Origin: Clostridium sp. JN-1
Lineage (GTDB): Bacteria; Bacillota; Clostridia; Clostridiales; Clostridiaceae
Assembly: GCF_003718715.1 (NCBI RefSeq)
Contig: NZ_CP033465.1
Span: forward strand, 2,480,001 to 2,544,000
DNA: 64,000 bases
Reading direction: 5' to 3'
The notes under the pieces were generated by a model, which saw nothing but the letters and a program-made list of their open reading frames with translations, was not told the origin of the DNA and searched no databases. This document shows, one piece after another, positions 1 through 8,687 of this stretch. Positions within the stretch are counted from its first letter, which is position 1. Every line of letters starts with the position of its first letter. A program made the translations under genes and the position numbers.

Positions 1-405
1 TTGTTAATTCTAAGGCTCCAATTTTATAAAATCTAACAACTTTCGATAAACTCGTACCTCAAACAAATCTAAAGTTCTAAGATTTTATAAAATTGTCGCC
101 AAGAATTAATAAAAAAATATTTAAATGCTCACAAAAATCACCAACATGTGCCAGTGTACAAATTCAGCTTTAGCGTTGACTATCTACTCAAAGTCAAACT
201 TAATAAGTTAAACTTTTGCTTTAGGATGTACTATTAAATTTTATTATATAAATTAGTAAATCTTATATAGATTACCAATGAAGATTCTTAGCTTATACTT
301 TGAAATGTTTTAACAAAATATGGAATTACTAAAAATTTTTAAATGTGCTTCCACTTTGTCAATATATTCCTACATATAAGTTAAGTATCTGATTCGGTTA
401 TCTGT
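1..405 (+). repeat. P1 palindromic repeat, truncated and interrupted copy
   Basis: This gene-free stretch starts inside a P1 element whose left arm lies outside the window. The apical loop (ATAAACTCG then ACCTCAAACA) is at about 46-65, with the right arm running to about 130. The outer part of the right arm, which should follow directly, reappears at about 333-400 and matches the end of the copy at 33541-33790. About 200 bases therefore seem to have been inserted into, or rearranged within, this copy. No gene was recognised in the inserted part. Confidence 0.6.
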
Positions 406-453
406 AAAGTTTAACAGGCATTAACAATTAAAAATTATGGGGAGGTATATTTT

Positions 454-672
454 ATGAGTAAAACATTAACTATGAATTTTCTAACTGCTGAGGGGAAGAA
501 GGCTTCTCTAAAAGTCAGCAATGTAAAGGATGATTTAAGTCAAGATGAGGTAAAGACAGCTATGAATACAATTGTTGCAAAGAACATTTTTGCACCTAAG
601 GGTGGGGATATAACATCTGTCGATTCTGCAGAAATAACTGACAGAACAAGTACACAACTTCAAGTAAGGTAA
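454..672 (+). CDS. DUF2922 domain protein
   Basis: This is a 72-residue protein of the DUF2922 family, small proteins common in Clostridium and Bacillus relatives and of unknown function. The N-terminal MSKTLTMNFLTAEGKKASL and the acidic middle with an alternating strand-like pattern are typical, and the length is normal. The start follows a strong GGGGAGG ribosome binding site. In related genomes DUF2922 genes sit with DUF1659 and YvrJ genes, and here a YvrJ gene follows at 1159. A P1 repeat lies between the two and splits what is usually a tight gene pair. A DUF1659 partner is not visible in the window and may lie upstream. Confidence 0.85.
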   Translation: MSKTLTMNFLTAEGKKASLKVSNVKDDLSQDEVKTAMNTIVAKNIFAPKGGDITSVDSAEITDRTSTQLQVR

Positions 673-710
673 CAAGCAAAACTTGTTAAATAACACTAAT
701 TGTAAAATTC

Positions 711-976
711 AATATAGGATTTCTAGTTTGCAGCTTAACTTACACTCCGGGATATATATACAGCCTTTGACACTGTAAAAACTTTTAACAAGTTTAAAGC
801 TCTTATTTTGAAAATTCAAGAGGCTCAAATAAACTCGCAGGCTCAAACAGTATTTGAGCCTCTAGAATTTTCTAAAATATTTCGCTAAAACTTGTAATAA
901 AAGTTTTTAATGTGCCTTCAGGCTGTATATATATCCCTGCGTGTAAGTTAATGCATGAACTAGAAATCCTATATGA
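711..976 (+). repeat. P1 palindromic repeat, complete copy A
   Basis: This is an imperfect palindrome of about 265 bp. The outer arms AATATAGGATTTCTAGTTTG (from 711) and its near complement ending at about 976 pair, as do the next segments around TATATATACAGCCT and AGGCTGTATATATA. The apical stem AGAGGCTCAAAT pairs with ATTTGAGCCTCT around a loop containing AAACTCG and CTCAAACA (about 831-850). An open reading frame across 912-1130 is a by-product of the repeat. Related copies are at 3081, 33541 and the window start. Confidence 0.85.
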
Positions 977-1158
977 GTTTTGGAGTATTAGTTGTTTAAT
1001 AAATTTTAGCTTTGTTTTATGTCATTTTGTGTACAATCAATTTTTAATTAAAGTTATAAAAAATACTTTAATGACTGAACACTGCCAGTGCGGTTCTTAT
1101 TATAGAATTAAGTTCAAGAAATTACTTTAAAACTAATTCTAAGAGAGGAGAGGATTTT

Positions 1159-1317
1159 ATGGGAAATGATCTAGTTAGCATGATAGGCAATGTAGGCTTT
1201 CCAATAGCAGTATCCGTCTACCTTCTTGTGAGGTTGGAAAGCAAACTTGAAGTTTTGACAAGCAGTATAAACAATTTGTCTAATGTTATAAATAACTTAA
1301 ATAATGGTAAAAAGTAA
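1159..1317 (+). CDS. YvrJ family small membrane protein
   Basis: This 52-residue protein begins MGNDLVSMIGNVGFPIAVSV and has a single N-terminal hydrophobic segment (about residues 7-24). A polar, Asn-rich tail with a coiled-coil-like pattern follows. This is the YvrJ family layout. The start follows an AGAGGAGAGGA ribosome binding site. YvrJ takes its name from the B. subtilis yvrI (sigO) region, where it sits beside an unusual two-part sigma factor, and here too a sigma-factor gene follows at 1517. The role is unknown; a small membrane partner of the sigma locus is an inference from position. Confidence 0.85.
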   Translation: MGNDLVSMIGNVGFPIAVSVYLLVRLESKLEVLTSSINNLSNVINNLNNGKK

Positions 1318-1348
1318 GAACCTATTTTTTTACTATTTTTACCATTTA
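1304..1348 (+). terminator. Hairpin at the end of the YvrJ gene
   Basis: AATGGTAAAAAGTAA at the 3' end of the YvrJ gene pairs with TTACTATTTTTACCATT just downstream, around a short loop with a T-run. The stem includes the stop codon. It could end transcription before the sigma-factor gene. Confidence 0.5.
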
Positions 1349-1516
1349 GCTTATTTACTTTCATAATTAAATATTTTTTGAAAAAATTTTCTATAATTGT
1401 TTTACTTTTTAGTAAATTTATGTTAATATACCAATATAAATATGCGTTTGTGAAATAAATTGTGAGAATCATAAATGTATAGATAACTATATAATAAAGA
1501 GGGGATGATTTATAAA

Positions 1517-2116
1517 ATGGACAAAGAAAATGAAAAAATTTTAAACATAATATGTGAGGCACAAAATGACAACGAAGGAGCTATGGCTATAATTTTAGAC
1601 AAATACAAAGGATTTATTTATAAGACGGCAGTTTCCTACTACATAAATGGAAACGATTTAAATGATCTAATTCAAGTGTGTAATTTAGCTCTTATAAATG
1701 CTGTAAAAAAATACGATCTAAAAAAGTCACCTGTATCCAGCTTCAATAGTTATGCTTGTAGATGTGTTTCAAACTCACTAAAATATAGTCTTAGAAAATG
1801 CAGCGTAAAAAAGAATAAAGAAAAGTTTGGGACAAGCATTTATGCTCCTGTGTGTGATGACACAGCGCTAATTGACTGCATATCTTCAAGTCAAAATATA
1901 GAAAACGAATTTATATCAAAAGAGGAAGCCCTATCTTTAAGTAAAGCAATAGAACTTCTCCCTCGTGATGATAAGGATTTGATTAAATGGTTTTATTTTG
2001 ACAGAAGAAGTTTAAAATCATATGCCAAATATGAAAACTTAACATATGCTGCAGCAAAGAAGAGGAAGCAAATCTGCCTCTTAAAGCTAAAGAAAATACT
2101 TACAAAAACATATTGA
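1517..2116 (+). CDS. Sigma-70 family RNA polymerase sigma factor
   Basis: This is a sigma factor of about 199 residues with a region 2-like part (residues about 20-85, with DLIQVCNLALINAVKKYD and FNSYACRCVSNSLKYSLRK) and a C-terminal region 4-like helix-turn-helix (about 145-195, with LPRDDKDLIKWFYFD and TYAAAKKRKQICLLKLKK). It lacks regions 1 and 3 and is the size of alternative sigma factors. The start ATG at 1517 suits the AGAGGGG ribosome binding site better than the ATG at 1505. The DUF2922 and YvrJ genes upstream suggest a surface or stress regulon, as for SigO in B. subtilis. That link is inferred, and no anti-sigma factor is seen. Confidence 0.85.
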   Translation: MDKENEKILNIICEAQNDNEGAMAIILDKYKGFIYKTAVSYYINGNDLNDLIQVCNLALINAVKKYDLKKSPVSSFNSYACRCVSNSLKYSLRKCSVKKNKEKFGTSIYAPVCDDTALIDCISSSQNIENEFISKEEALSLSKAIELLPRDDKDLIKWFYFDRRSLKSYAKYENLTYAAAKKRKQICLLKLKKILTKTY

Positions 2117-2140
2117 TTATAATTGAAAATTTAGCTGCAG

Positions 2141-3019
2141 CTACTTTATATTATTTATAAAATCCTTTAAGGCAGTTTCCCACGGACGCATTTCATCTCC
2201 AACAGTTAAACGAAGCATCATATTATCAAGTGAAGAATACGCTGGCCTTTTAGCTGCTCTATCCAATTTATCAGAACTCATGTAATCAACGATGCAATTT
2301 ATTTTACTATATTCTATAATCTTACATGCAAAATCGTACCAGCTGCACGCACCATTACCTGTACAGTGATAAATGCCGTATTGATTTGTAAGTATTATTT
2401 TTAGAATATGATAGGCTAAATCTTCAGCATTTGTAGGATTTCCAATTTGATCATTTACAACATTTAAATGTCCTTTATCTTTAGCTGCATTCATTATAGT
2501 ATACACAAAATTTTTACCGTAATTTCCATAAAGCCATGATGTTCTAACTATAAAGTACTTTCTGCAGCTCTCCCTAACATATTCCTCACCCAAAAGTTTA
2601 GTTTTACCATATACACTTTGAGGGTGAGGAATCTCATATTCATTTACAGGCAAACTTGAAGTTCCATCAAAAACATAATCGGTAGACACATGAAGTATCT
2701 TAGCACCAACTTTTTCTGCAGCTGCTGCTAAGTTTCTAGCACCAAGTGCATTTACATTAAATGCATTATCCCTATCTGTTTCACATTTATCAACATTTGT
2801 ATACGCTGCACAATTTATAATTACACCTGGTTTAAAATCATATATTAACTTTAAAACATCATCTAACTTCGTTATATCAAGTTCTTTTGATCCAACACCC
2901 TTGAGTTCCACATCATAATAAACTTTGTCTATCTCTCCAAGTTGAGATTTTTTATTTTCTATTATTGAAGTTATCTGTCTTCCAAGCTGTCCTTTTGCAC
3001 CAGTAACCAATAATTTCAC
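2141..3019 (-). CDS. rfbD: dTDP-4-dehydrorhamnose reductase
   Basis: RfbD (RmlD) performs the last step of dTDP-L-rhamnose synthesis, reducing dTDP-4-keto-L-rhamnose with NAD(P)H. The 292-residue protein has the N-terminal Rossmann motif VTGAKGQLG, the STDYVFDG segment and the YGKTK catalytic Tyr/Lys typical of extended short-chain dehydrogenases. The start is GTG at 3019, nine bases after GGAG. It lies downstream of rfbA (3351-4247), separated by a P1 repeat. The 3,5-epimerase gene rfbC, normally in the same cluster, is absent from this window. Confidence 0.93.
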   Translation of the reverse strand: MKLLVTGAKGQLGRQITSIIENKKSQLGEIDKVYYDVELKGVGSKELDITKLDDVLKLIYDFKPGVIINCAAYTNVDKCETDRDNAFNVNALGARNLAAAAEKVGAKILHVSTDYVFDGTSSLPVNEYEIPHPQSVYGKTKLLGEEYVRESCRKYFIVRTSWLYGNYGKNFVYTIMNAAKDKGHLNVVNDQIGNPTNAEDLAYHILKIILTNQYGIYHCTGNGACSWYDFACKIIEYSKINCIVDYMSSDKLDRAAKRPAYSSLDNMMLRLTVGDEMRPWETALKDFINNIK

Positions 3020-3080
3020 AAGTTTTCACTCCAATCCATAAGCTGTGACGCAGCAAAGATAAATTCAACTGTATTGGATA

Positions 3081-3345
3081 ATGTAGAATTTCTAGTTTGC
3101 AGCTTAGCTTACACTCCAGGATATATATACAGCCTTTGACACTATAAAAACTTTTAACAAGTCTAAAGTTTGTATTTTGAAAATCTAAGAAGATTAAATA
3201 AACTCGCAAAGCTCAAACAATATTTAATCATCTAAGATTTTCTAAAATACTTCACTAAGACTTGTAATAAAAGTTTTTAATGTGCCTTCAAGCTGTATAT
3301 ATATCCCTGCGTGTAAGTTAATGTATGAACTAGAAACCCTATATA
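3081..3345 (+). repeat. P1 palindromic repeat, complete copy B
   Basis: This is the second complete P1 element, between rfbD and rfbA. The outer arms (about 3081-3135 and 3285-3345) match copy A closely. The apical stem differs from copy A but is still paired: AGAAGATTAAAT faces ATTTAATCATCT, around the same loop with AAACTCG and CTCAAACA. It shares the orientation of copy A. Confidence 0.85.
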
Positions 3346-3350
3346 TTATA

Positions 3351-4247
3351 TCAGTCCCTGCAGTTTGAATTTATTTTTGCTTCACCTTTGATTAAATTTA
3401 AAAGGTATTTACCATAGTCAACCTTTTGAAGTGGTTTTGCAAGCTTTTCAAGCTGCTCCTTACTTATAAATCCTTTTCTATATGCTATTTCTTCTATGCA
3501 AGCAACATAAAGACCTTGCCTTGTTTGAACTGCTTCAACAAAGTTTGCTGCGTTTAAAAGACCTTGTGGAGTTCCTGTATCAAGCCATGCCATTCCCCTT
3601 CCAAATAGTTCAACTTTAAGCTTGTCTCTTTTTAAATACTCAAGATTTACATCTGTTATCTCAAGTTCTCCTCTCTTTGAAGGAGTCATGTGTTTTGCTA
3701 TATCTACTACATCGTTATCATAAAAATAAAGTCCTGGAACAGCATAATTAGATTTTGGATTCAATGGTTTTTCTTCAATTGAAATAACATTTGAGTTGTC
3801 GTCAAATTCAACTACTCCAAAATCTCTTGGATTACTTACATGATATCCAAAAATGGTAGCTCCACTTTGCCTATTTGCTGCTCTTTCAAGTCTCTCTGTA
3901 AAACCATATCCATGAAAAACATTATCTCCAAGCACAAGTGCAACTTTATCTTGTCCAATAAATTCTTCTCCAAGTATAAATGCCTCTGCAAGTCCATTAG
4001 GCTTTTCTTGAATCTTATATTGAAATTTTAATCCAAGCTGACTTCCATCCCCCAAAAGTTCTTCAAATGCTTTTATGTCCCTTGGTGTTGATATGATAAG
4101 TATATCTCTTATTCCTGCAAGCATGAGTACCGAAAGTGGATAATATATCATTGGTTTGTCATACACTGGAATTATTTGTTTGGAAATTGCCTTAGTCATT
4201 GGATAAAGTCTTGTACCAGATCCCCCTGCAAGTATTATTCCCTTCAT
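3351..4247 (-). CDS. rfbA: Glucose-1-phosphate thymidylyltransferase
   Basis: RfbA (RmlA) makes dTDP-glucose from dTTP and glucose-1-phosphate, the first step of dTDP-rhamnose synthesis. The 298-residue protein opens with [18 protein letters not shown], the nucleotidyltransferase signature, followed by [18 protein letters not shown] and [11 protein letters not shown] and the C-terminal [10 protein letters not shown] segment are also typical. The start at 4247 lies after GGAGGCGCAAAA; a longer reading frame to 4277 would place the ribosome binding site inside the gene. It lies with rfbB and rfbD in the polysaccharide cluster. Confidence 0.95.
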   Translation of the reverse strand: MKGIILAGGSGTRLYPMTKAISKQIIPVYDKPMIYYPLSVLMLAGIRDILIISTPRDIKAFEELLGDGSQLGLKFQYKIQEKPNGLAEAFILGEEFIGQDKVALVLGDNVFHGYGFTERLERAANRQSGATIFGYHVSNPRDFGVVEFDDNSNVISIEEKPLNPKSNYAVPGLYFYDNDVVDIAKHMTPSKRGELEITDVNLEYLKRDKLKVELFGRGMAWLDTGTPQGLLNAANFVEAVQTRQGLYVACIEEIAYRKGFISKEQLEKLAKPLQKVDYGKYLLNLIKGEAKINSNCRD

Positions 4248-4299
4248 TTTTGCGCCTCCAAATTTTAACTTTTGCAATTCATAATTTAAATGTACTGTG

Positions 4300-4395
4300 T
4301 TGCAGCAAAATAAATTTAAGTTGTATTGGCTGATATATGTCTCAAAAAACTTTAAGGTTTACTCCAATGTTCTTTTTCAAGATATATATCCCTGT
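4300..4395 (+). repeat. Degenerate P1-like remnant
   Basis: GCAGCAAAATAAATTTAAG and TGTATTGGCTGATATATG resemble the sequence leading into copy B (about 3050-3085). AAGATATATATCCCTG near 4380 resembles the right arm ending ATATATATCCCTGCG. The middle of the element is missing. This is probably a decayed or internally deleted P1 copy. Confidence 0.4.
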
Positions 4396-4404
4396 TTTAA
4401 TAAT

Positions 4405-6363
4405 TTAAGCTTTATTTTTTTCATAAAACAAAACATTATCTTTAGGCTTTGAAATCAATTTATATCTATTATTCATAATTATCTTATTATATTTTACATA
4501 AGTATTAGGAACAACAATATAGTCTGCATCATTACTCTTTAACACTTTATCAAATTTTTTTTCATCAATGGAGTATTCATTTTTATTCCACTTCTCGTAA
4601 GGATAAAACTTAACGTTATTTTGTAGATTATTGCCTTGAAAATAATATAAATGTTCTGCTTTAACCTCAAAAACTAATATTTTTAAACTAGAATCAGGTT
4701 TGTTAAATTTATTCAATATACTTTTATATTCATCATCAATAAATAAAGAACTTGCACTTCTAAAGCAGTCTTTTCCTTCTAAATAATTATTTAATACCAT
4801 TCTATCAATACACATAATTTCATATGCTGATCCTTGAATACAACCTATTACTATAAATAAGAAAATATAAAATTCTAAAAATATATTTTTATGTTTTATA
4901 CAATTGTCCCTTAAATAACAAAAACAATAAATTCCAACTATTAATATAAAGCACACATATCTTGTCCACCAATTAGATGGAGTTATGAAAAAGCAAATTA
5001 TTGGAATTATTAAAACTATCGATTCATCAGTTCTAATACTTCTTGTTTTAACTTTATTCAAAACAAAAAAGAAAATGCTAGGAACTAAAATTATTATCCA
5101 TAGTAATCCAAGTCCACCTATTCTCTGATCATATAAATTCCATAAAAAATTTTTTGCAGCATCTTTTATTGTTAAACTTCCTATTCCACTTGAAGGTCCT
5201 AAACCAGTACCTCCTACTTGAAACCATGAAATTAAAATTTTATAAAAATAATTTTTATTTCTTAATATATATGGTGTATTAGAATCCATAATTGATGCTT
5301 TAACATTTTCTCCAGCAAAAATAACATTATTTAAAACCTTTATTTCAAATGGATACACAGGATTTTTAAATTTTATTAAATTTATAATGTACCATACGCT
5401 TCCAATGGACATACTTATTATAAATATCTTTAGCATTATCTTTGCTAAATTAGGTAAACCCTTACCACTTTTTATTAATAATAAAAATATAAAAAACATA
5501 AATATTATATAATACCCTATACTAGAATATTTTATTCCTAATAATACTCCTAATCCTAAAGATAAATAAATTATATTTTGATCAAAATTACTATGATATG
5601 AAATAATCAAAAAATATATACACATTACAAAAATACTACATAGCGCCGTATCTATATACGTTGTAGACATCTGACTTAAAATTATTGGTGTTGATAGATA
5701 AAATATACTTCCTAAAAGTGAATACTTTTCTTGAATTCGTAATTGATTTAATATCCCATAAATTGATATAGAACCAAGAATTGTAATACTATATTGTGTT
5801 AATGCTAAAGTTATACCATTTTTAAAATAACTTAATTGCCATAGATTTAACATTTCTATATTCTTAGGATAACAATTTGACCATATTAATTTCTCACTTA
5901 TGTATATTTTCCCGTTTTGTATATAGTCTACTAAATTCGGTAAATGGTAAGCCATACTATCCCATGAATAAGGTGGTAACACAAATACATTAAATAATTT
6001 TAAAACTAAAGTGAAAAATAAAATAACTATTAAACCTTTAGTTAAATTATCACTGTATTTAAAAGTAAATTTTAAATATTTAAAATTTATTTTTAAATCA
6101 AACGTGATATTTTTGATAATTTTTATAACAATACAAATGATAAACATTATTATACATATAGCAGTTATCCACAGTAAATTTAACTTTTTAAGTATTAACC
6201 CGCAAGTTAAAGTTATTATTAATATTTGAGAAATATATAAAATACCAACTTTCATTATTTTATCGTGCCATCTATTTTTACACCTATCTATTAACTTAAT
6301 TATAGTAATTGATGTAAAAATTAAAATAATATTATTAATTATATACAGTAACAAATTAAGCAT
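4405..6363 (-). CDS. GT-C type membrane glycosyltransferase
   Basis: This is a 652-residue integral membrane protein with about ten or more hydrophobic helices and a soluble C-terminal tail of about 120 residues. After the first helices comes YSWDSMAYHLPNLVDYIQNG, an acidic motif in the first extracytoplasmic loop as in GT-C transferases of the GT39/ArnT type. These use polyprenyl-phosphate sugars outside the membrane. It lies between rfbB and rfbA, so adding a sugar to the surface glycan or to a protein is likely. Donor and acceptor cannot be told from the sequence. Its base composition is very AT-rich, like the rest of the cluster. Confidence 0.65.
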   Translation of the reverse strand: MLNLLLYIINNIILIFTSITIIKLIDRCKNRWHDKIMKVGILYISQILIITLTCGLILKKLNLLWITAICIIMFIICIVIKIIKNITFDLKINFKYLKFTFKYSDNLTKGLIVILFFTLVLKLFNVFVLPPYSWDSMAYHLPNLVDYIQNGKIYISEKLIWSNCYPKNIEMLNLWQLSYFKNGITLALTQYSITILGSISIYGILNQLRIQEKYSLLGSIFYLSTPIILSQMSTTYIDTALCSIFVMCIYFLIISYHSNFDQNIIYLSLGLGVLLGIKYSSIGYYIIFMFFIFLLLIKSGKGLPNLAKIMLKIFIISMSIGSVWYIINLIKFKNPVYPFEIKVLNNVIFAGENVKASIMDSNTPYILRNKNYFYKILISWFQVGGTGLGPSSGIGSLTIKDAAKNFLWNLYDQRIGGLGLLWIIILVPSIFFFVLNKVKTRSIRTDESIVLIIPIICFFITPSNWWTRYVCFILIVGIYCFCYLRDNCIKHKNIFLEFYIFLFIVIGCIQGSAYEIMCIDRMVLNNYLEGKDCFRSASSLFIDDEYKSILNKFNKPDSSLKILVFEVKAEHLYYFQGNNLQNNVKFYPYEKWNKNEYSIDEKKFDKVLKSNDADYIVVPNTYVKYNKIIMNNRYKLISKPKDNVLFYEKNKA

Positions 6364-6436
6364 TAATATCTCCTTAAAAGTTTCATATATTTAGCTTCTC
6401 TTTCTTTTGTTCTCAAGTAAAAACTACTTAGAAAAT

Positions 6437-7486
6437 CTATAGATAAATTTTAGAATAGTATTTTTGATATTCTCCTGATGTAATGTTTTTCATCCAGTCA
6501 CTATTTTGCAGGTACCATTCTATTGTTTTTATTATTCCATCTTCAAATTTGGTTTCAGGATACCAGCCAAGTTCATCTTTTATTTTTGATGGGTCTATTC
6601 CGTATCTTCTATCATGACCTTTTCTATCCTGTACGTATTTTATCAAGTCTTCTGTTACAGATGAATCAATATTATCGTGTATGTATGATATTATTGTTTT
6701 TACAATATGTATGTTTGTCCTTTCATTGTGACCACCTATATTATATACTTGTCCAATTCGTCCAATCTGGATCACCATGTCTATTGCCTTGCAGTGATCT
6801 TCTACATAAAGCCAATCTCTTATGTTAAGTCCATCTCCGTAAACTGGTAATTCTTTTTTATTCAAACAATTATTTATAATAAGCGGTATAAGTTTTTCTG
6901 GAAATTGGTATGGTCCATAATTATTAGAACATCTTGTTATGTTCACAGGCATTTTATATGTATCATAATAAGCTTTCACCATAAGATCAGCAGATGCCTT
7001 ACTTGAAGAATAAGGACTATGGGAATCAAGTGGAGTTTTTTCCGTAAAATATCCCTCGCTTCCAAGTGATCCATAAACTTCATCAGTAGAAATTTGAATA
7101 TACTTCTTGCCTTTTTTAAAGTTGTCTCCATTACTCCATGCACTTTTTGCAGCATTCAATAAAGTTACTGTTCCAAGCACATTTGTCTTTACAAATACTT
7201 CAGGTTCTCTTATACTTCTATCCACATGAGATTCTGCTGCAAAGTTTACTACATAATCTATATCATATTTTTTAAATAAACCTTGAATAAACTTTACATC
7301 ACATATATCTCCTTGAATAAAAGTATAGTTTGGATTTTTACTAATTGACTTTAAATTTTCAAGATTACCTGCATAAGTTAGCTTATCTAAGTTTATAATT
7401 TTAATATCATTATGTGTTTTTAATATGTAATGAATAAAATTAGAGCCAATAAAACCAGCTCCACCAGTTACCAAATAAGTTTTCAT
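6437..7486 (-). CDS. rfbB: dTDP-glucose 4,6-dehydratase
   Basis: RfbB (RmlB) converts dTDP-glucose to dTDP-4-keto-6-deoxyglucose, the second step to dTDP-rhamnose. The 349-residue protein has VTGGAGFIGSNFIHY (NAD-binding Rossmann), NFAAESHVDRSI, the QISTDEVYGSLG segment, YSSSKASADLMV with catalytic Tyr/Lys, and NNYGPYQFPEKLIPL. All are hallmarks of the family. ATG at 7486 follows AAAGGTGATATTC; the in-frame ATG at 7495 is less well placed. It begins the rhamnose gene group here. Confidence 0.96.
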   Translation of the reverse strand: MKTYLVTGGAGFIGSNFIHYILKTHNDIKIINLDKLTYAGNLENLKSISKNPNYTFIQGDICDVKFIQGLFKKYDIDYVVNFAAESHVDRSIREPEVFVKTNVLGTVTLLNAAKSAWSNGDNFKKGKKYIQISTDEVYGSLGSEGYFTEKTPLDSHSPYSSSKASADLMVKAYYDTYKMPVNITRCSNNYGPYQFPEKLIPLIINNCLNKKELPVYGDGLNIRDWLYVEDHCKAIDMVIQIGRIGQVYNIGGHNERTNIHIVKTIISYIHDNIDSSVTEDLIKYVQDRKGHDRRYGIDPSKIKDELGWYPETKFEDGIIKTIEWYLQNSDWMKNITSGEYQKYYSKIYL

Positions 7487-7709
7487 GAATATCACCTTTC
7501 AAATAAGTATAATTATTAAAACAAATTTAAATATAGTATTATTATACAATTTCTAAGTTCTAAGTAAAAGCGCAATTTAAAATTGTCTTTAAATTTATCT
7601 ATAGAATGCCTCTCGTTTATTGACTTTAACAATAGATACTGAAAATTAATATTATAATTATCACCTAAATTGACAAACTATAAGTAAATCTATTTCGGGA
7701 AAAACTAAA

Positions 7710-8236
7710 ATGTTAAAAAGGAATATTAAATTAATAGCTGCTTTAACTATTTTAACTTCATTAAATATGAGTTTTATGACGGTCTTTGCTTTATCATCTA
7801 AAAGCATACCTACCATCAGTGAAACTACACTTAAAAATAACAATCACAAACATCATGATTATAAATCACATCTGGATAAACTGGTACAAGGTGGTGTTAT
7901 AACTGAAAAGCAAGAAAATGCTGCTCTAAATTTAATAAAATCTGATGAATTTCATGAATTCATGAAAAAAATCATAAATGTTCGAAAAATAAGTTAGATG
8001 CCCTTGTTAAAAATGGAACTATGACCAGCAATAAGGAAGATATAAAATCTTTTAACGTAACTTCTTATAACATAAGTGATGATAAAAGGTCAGAAACTGT
8101 AAGTACGGAAGAAGTTTATAATATATATCAAAATGACAGCACAGAACCTAGTACCAAGACATTTCACTACACCTATACATTCATGTATAATGAGGAGTTT
8201 CCTAGATATCAACTTCCTGGTATAAAGATTAATTAA
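7710..8236 (+). pseudogene. Small secreted protein, split by one frameshift
   Basis: Two consecutive reading frames (7710-7997 and 8021-8236) look like one gene. The first has a signal peptide (about residues 1-28, ending VFALS), a His-rich stretch NNNHKHHDYKSH and the motif LDKLVQGGVITEKQENA. Just past its stop, the second frame reads KNKLDALVKNGTMTSNKEDI, a second copy of the same motif. Adding one A to the seven-A run at about 7964-7970 joins the frames (FMKK then NHKCSKNKLDALV) into about 175 residues. The product is unknown; a metal-binding exported protein would fit. The break could be real decay, slipped-strand switching or a sequencing error. Confidence 0.65.
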
Positions 8237-8240
8237 TAAC

Positions 8241-8302
8241 GTAAGTGGTGAATTACCCAGTGTTCATTTTTGGAAATATACGCTGGGTAATTTACCACTT
8301 AC
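8241..8302 (+). terminator. Strong hairpin after the secreted-protein gene
   Basis: AAGTGGTGAATTACCCAG and CTGGGTAATTTACCACTT form an almost perfect 18-bp stem with a loop of about 25 bases, followed by ACTTTTTATTT. It probably ends the 7710-8236 transcript and may act in both directions. Confidence 0.75.
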
Positions 8303-8431
8303 TTTTTATTTCCATGCACTTGGTAGTTTATCGCTTACTTATTTTCTTAACCATTTCTTTTATTGTAATATCATGATAACTTACTTTTAAAAATTTGTAG
8401 AATTGTTCTTATATATAAAAATTAAAGGCAA

Positions 8432-8653
8432 TTACTTGTCTTTATACTTTTCATATCTTCTACATAATCTTAGACAACTTTTCACAGTTGAATCCAATAA
8501 ATCACTATCTTCAAGATATTTTCTTGCATATTTTTCTCCTTTAGTATAATCTATTCCTCTAGATTGCATTGAATTCATTCTAGATATGTCATCCTTTATT
8601 GATTTATCACTTAATGTACCTAATGACTGAAGGTACTCTATAAATCCTTCCAT
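8432..8653 (-). CDS. Hypothetical small charged protein
   Basis: This 73-residue protein of unknown function starts MEGFIEYLQSLGTLSDKSIKD at the ATG at 8653, eight bases after AAGGGG. It is predicted to be helical and charged, with no signal or membrane segment. The arrangement FIEYLQ, LSDKSIKDDISRM and RKYLEDSDLLDSTVKSCLRL faintly resembles the N-terminal SAM-like helical domain of tyrosine recombinases, but no catalytic domain is present. It sits just downstream of a broken glycosyltransferase gene. Confidence 0.55.
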   Translation of the reverse strand: MEGFIEYLQSLGTLSDKSIKDDISRMNSMQSRGIDYTKGEKYARKYLEDSDLLDSTVKSCLRLCRRYEKYKDK

Positions 8654-8687
8654 TTGCCAATCCCCTTTGAACAAATATATTTTAATA

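Noticed and set aside
912-1130. Open reading frame of 72 codons running across a P1 repeat
   Set aside because: It lies mostly within the palindrome's right arm, has no ribosome binding site and no coherent protein pattern.
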